Positions 13,007 through 14,257 of a stretch of 14,257 nt of DNA are shown one piece after another; within the stretch, counting starts at the first letter, position 1; every line of letters starts with the position of its first letter. The notes under the pieces are model-generated. The model was not told the origin of the DNA. It saw only the letters and a program-made list of their open reading frames with translations, and did no database searches. The stretch comes from Azovibrio restrictus DSM 23866 (GTDB lineage Bacteria; Pseudomonadota; Gammaproteobacteria; Burkholderiales; Rhodocyclaceae). The translations under genes and the position numbers were made by a program. The stretch is taken from assembly GCF_000429665.1 (NCBI RefSeq), contig NZ_KE386938.1:1-14257 (forward strand), written 5' to 3'.

Positions 13007-13893
13007 AAGGGCGACTCGGGCTGGAAACGGCCCGCGTTCCCCATGCGGATCGACATGGGTTGATCTGGCTGGAGCGCGGTGAACTTTGCGTGATCGATGG
13101 TTGCCTGCATTTCATGTCAGGCAAGGAATCGCTGACACCCCATGTGCTGCAGATACCGCATCAGGCGGTTTCGATGATCCTGCTCGGGCCGGGCAGTAGC
13201 GTGACGCATGACGCCCTGCGCCTACTGGCAAGACACGGAACCCTGATGGCGGCTGTCGGGCAGGATGGGGTTCGCACTTACACGGCGCCGCCATTGCTGC
13301 CTGACCGCTCCGACGTGGCTCGTCGTCAGGCCGAGCTATGGGGGAATCCACGTCGCCGCGTCAGCGTTGCGCGGCACATGTATGCCTTGCGCTTGGGCGA
13401 AATTCTGCCGCATCGTGATCTGGATACGCTGCGCGGCATCGAGGGGGCGCGGGTAAAGGCGATTTATCGTCTGATGGCGGATAAATACGGTATTCCCTGG
13501 GATGGTCGGCATTACGATAGAAATAATCCAGAGGCCACGGACATACCGAATCAGGCGATCAACCATGCGGCTACGGCCGTTCAGGGCGCCGCCGCCATCG
13601 CCGTTCAGTCGCTGGCTGCCATCCCTCAGCTTGGCTTTATCCACGAGGATTCCGGGCAGGCGTTTGTGCTGGACATTGCCGATCTGTTTCGTGACACGAT
13701 CACGCTGCAAATAGCTTTCTCGGTGGCAAAAAAGGCGATCAATGGGGACCAAACCAGCATCGACCGCCTGGTCAGACGCGAGGCGTCTACGGTGTTTCGG
13801 AAGCAGGATGTCATTGCCAGCATGATCGACAAGATCAAACAGGTATTGCGGACGGAGGAAAGCGATGGCGCTGGTAGTGATAGTGACGCGTGA
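13000..13893 (+). CDS. cas1: Cas1 integrase (type I-E)
   Basis: A 297-residue spacer integrase that works with Cas2 and is guided to the leader-repeat junction, in many I-E systems with IHF. The metal-binding set is visible: Glu148 in RGIEGARVKAIY, His215 in LGFIHEDSG and Asp225/Asp228 in FVLDIADLFRDTI. The N-terminal beta domain (residues 1-95) contains the I-E pattern LIWLERGELCVIDG...FMSG. The C-terminus has a Ser/Asp/Gly-rich tail (DGAGSDSDA) created by the 29-base overlap with cas2. There is no Shine-Dalgarno sequence, so translation probably depends on coupling to cas6e. Confidence 0.97.
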   Translation: MLKGRLGLETARVPHADRHGLIWLERGELCVIDGCLHFMSGKESLTPHVLQIPHQAVSMILLGPGSSVTHDALRLLARHGTLMAAVGQDGVRTYTAPPLLPDRSDVARRQAELWGNPRRRVSVARHMYALRLGEILPHRDLDTLRGIEGARVKAIYRLMADKYGIPWDGRHYDRNNPEATDIPNQAINHAATAVQGAAAIAVQSLAAIPQLGFIHEDSGQAFVLDIADLFRDTITLQIAFSVAKKAINGDQTSIDRLVRREASTVFRKQDVIASMIDKIKQVLRTEESDGAGSDSDA

Positions 13894-14161
13894 TGTGCCT
13901 TATCGGTTTCGTGGGTTTCTGGCATCGGTCATGTTGGAAATTGCGCCGACGGTCTACATCTCGCCCCGAATGAATTCCGGCGTGAGGTCGAGAGCCTGGG
14001 AGACCTTGGAGAGCTGGTTTTCGGCCGAGCCTCAAGGAAGTGTTGTCATGGTCTGGCGGGATATGAATGAAACCGGTGGGGTTGGCATCAAGACCTTGGG
14101 TGAGCCTCCAAGAGAACTCGTAGAGGTAGATGGCCTTTGGCTGGTTAAACGAATGTTGTAG
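13865..14161 (+). CDS. cas2: Cas2 (type I-E), adaptation subunit
   Basis: A 98-residue protein that dimerises and bridges two Cas1 dimers in the spacer-integration complex. It has the first strand VVIVTRDVPYRFRGFLASVMLEIAPTVYIS, typical of the CasX2/Cas2e group, then RSRAWETLESWF, GSVVMVWRDMNETGGVGIKTLG and the final strand PRELVEVDGLWLVKRML, matching the E. coli layout segment by segment. GGAGGAAAG precedes the ATG. It overlaps cas1 by 29 bases, more than usual, and is the last gene before the leader. Confidence 0.96.
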   Translation: MALVVIVTRDVPYRFRGFLASVMLEIAPTVYISPRMNSGVRSRAWETLESWFSAEPQGSVVMVWRDMNETGGVGIKTLGEPPRELVEVDGLWLVKRML

Positions 14162-14229
14162 AGTGCTCTTTAAAAATTCGAATCACTTTTAATGTTTTCT
14201 TTTGTAGATCATAGGGCTATCTACAAGAG
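14162..14229 (+). promoter_or_regulatory. CRISPR leader
   Basis: A 68-base AT-rich stretch between cas2 and the first repeat. It starts with GTGCTCTTTAAAAATT, a form often seen at I-E leaders, and continues with T-rich sequence. A nested palindrome ends just before the repeat: TTGTAG...CTACAA around ATAG-GG-CTAT (14202-14226). A perfect IHF consensus is not visible; AATCACTTTTAATG is a loose match. Array transcription and spacer insertion should be driven from here. Confidence 0.75.
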
Positions 14230-14257
14230 GTTCCCCCGCGTTCGCGGGGATAGACCC
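14230..14257 (+). CRISPR. First type I-E CRISPR repeat (array continues beyond window)
   Basis: A 28-base repeat beginning GTTCCCCCGC and ending GGGGATAGACCC, with the 6-bp hairpin CCCCGC-GTTC-GCGGGG cleaved by Cas6e. It agrees with the well-known I-E repeat form (GTTCCCC...GGGGATAAACCG). Only this one copy is in the window, ending exactly at its edge. That it is an array rests on the leader, the cas genes and similarity to known repeats. Confidence 0.85.

Overview
This 14.3 kb window comes from a bacterium of the Pseudomonadota, most likely a gamma- or betaproteobacterium. The grounds are moderate-to-high GC, clear GGAG-type ribosome binding sites, an integron cassette array of proteobacterial style and a type I-E CRISPR-Cas operon. 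I cannot name the species. The window has two contrasting halves joined by about 1.2 kb with no convincing protein gene.

Left half (1-4280): part of a chromosomal-type integron cassette array, read left to right, heavily invaded by mobile DNA. The left edge is the start of an IS110-family transposase (minus strand) lying against a broken attC site. Then come short cassettes: a 4-oxalocrotonate-tautomerase-like protein, a small two-helix membrane protein and a 115-residue protein of unknown role. After these lie a truncated group II intron end, an IS4-family transposase tail, a RelE-like toxin/NadS-like antitoxin pair on the minus strand and a truncated IS1182-like transposase. Three more cassettes follow: an unknown protein, a zinc-ribbon membrane protein and a conserved hypothetical. 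attC-like sites (R''-type ...AAC and R'-type GTTRRRY boxes around long imperfect hairpins) separate the cassettes. At two separate attC R'' boxes the cassette is cut at the same base by the 3' end of a minus-strand group II intron. This is the position and orientation expected for group IIC-attC introns, but both introns are reduced to their last 50-70 bases.

Middle (4281-5538): an intron remnant, a strong terminator-like hairpin and a hairpin-dense stretch (4816-5210) that on the minus strand resembles a small RNA ending in an intrinsic terminator. It ends in an AT-rich stretch that probably holds the cas promoter.

Right half (5539-14257): a complete, tightly packed type I-E operon, cas3-cas8e-cse2-cas7e-cas5e-cas6e-cas1-cas2, all on the plus strand. 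Most genes overlap or nearly touch. An AT-rich leader of about 70 bp follows and ends with the first 28-bp CRISPR repeat exactly at the window edge. Cas8e, Cse2, Cas7e, Cas5e and Cas6e form Cascade and process crRNA, Cas3 degrades the target, and Cas1-Cas2 insert new spacers beside the leader. All catalytic motifs I looked for are present, so the system looks functional. The genes themselves are of known families. The less usual points are the pile-up of attC-targeting elements in the array, the possible small RNA beside cas3 and the nested palindrome in the leader.
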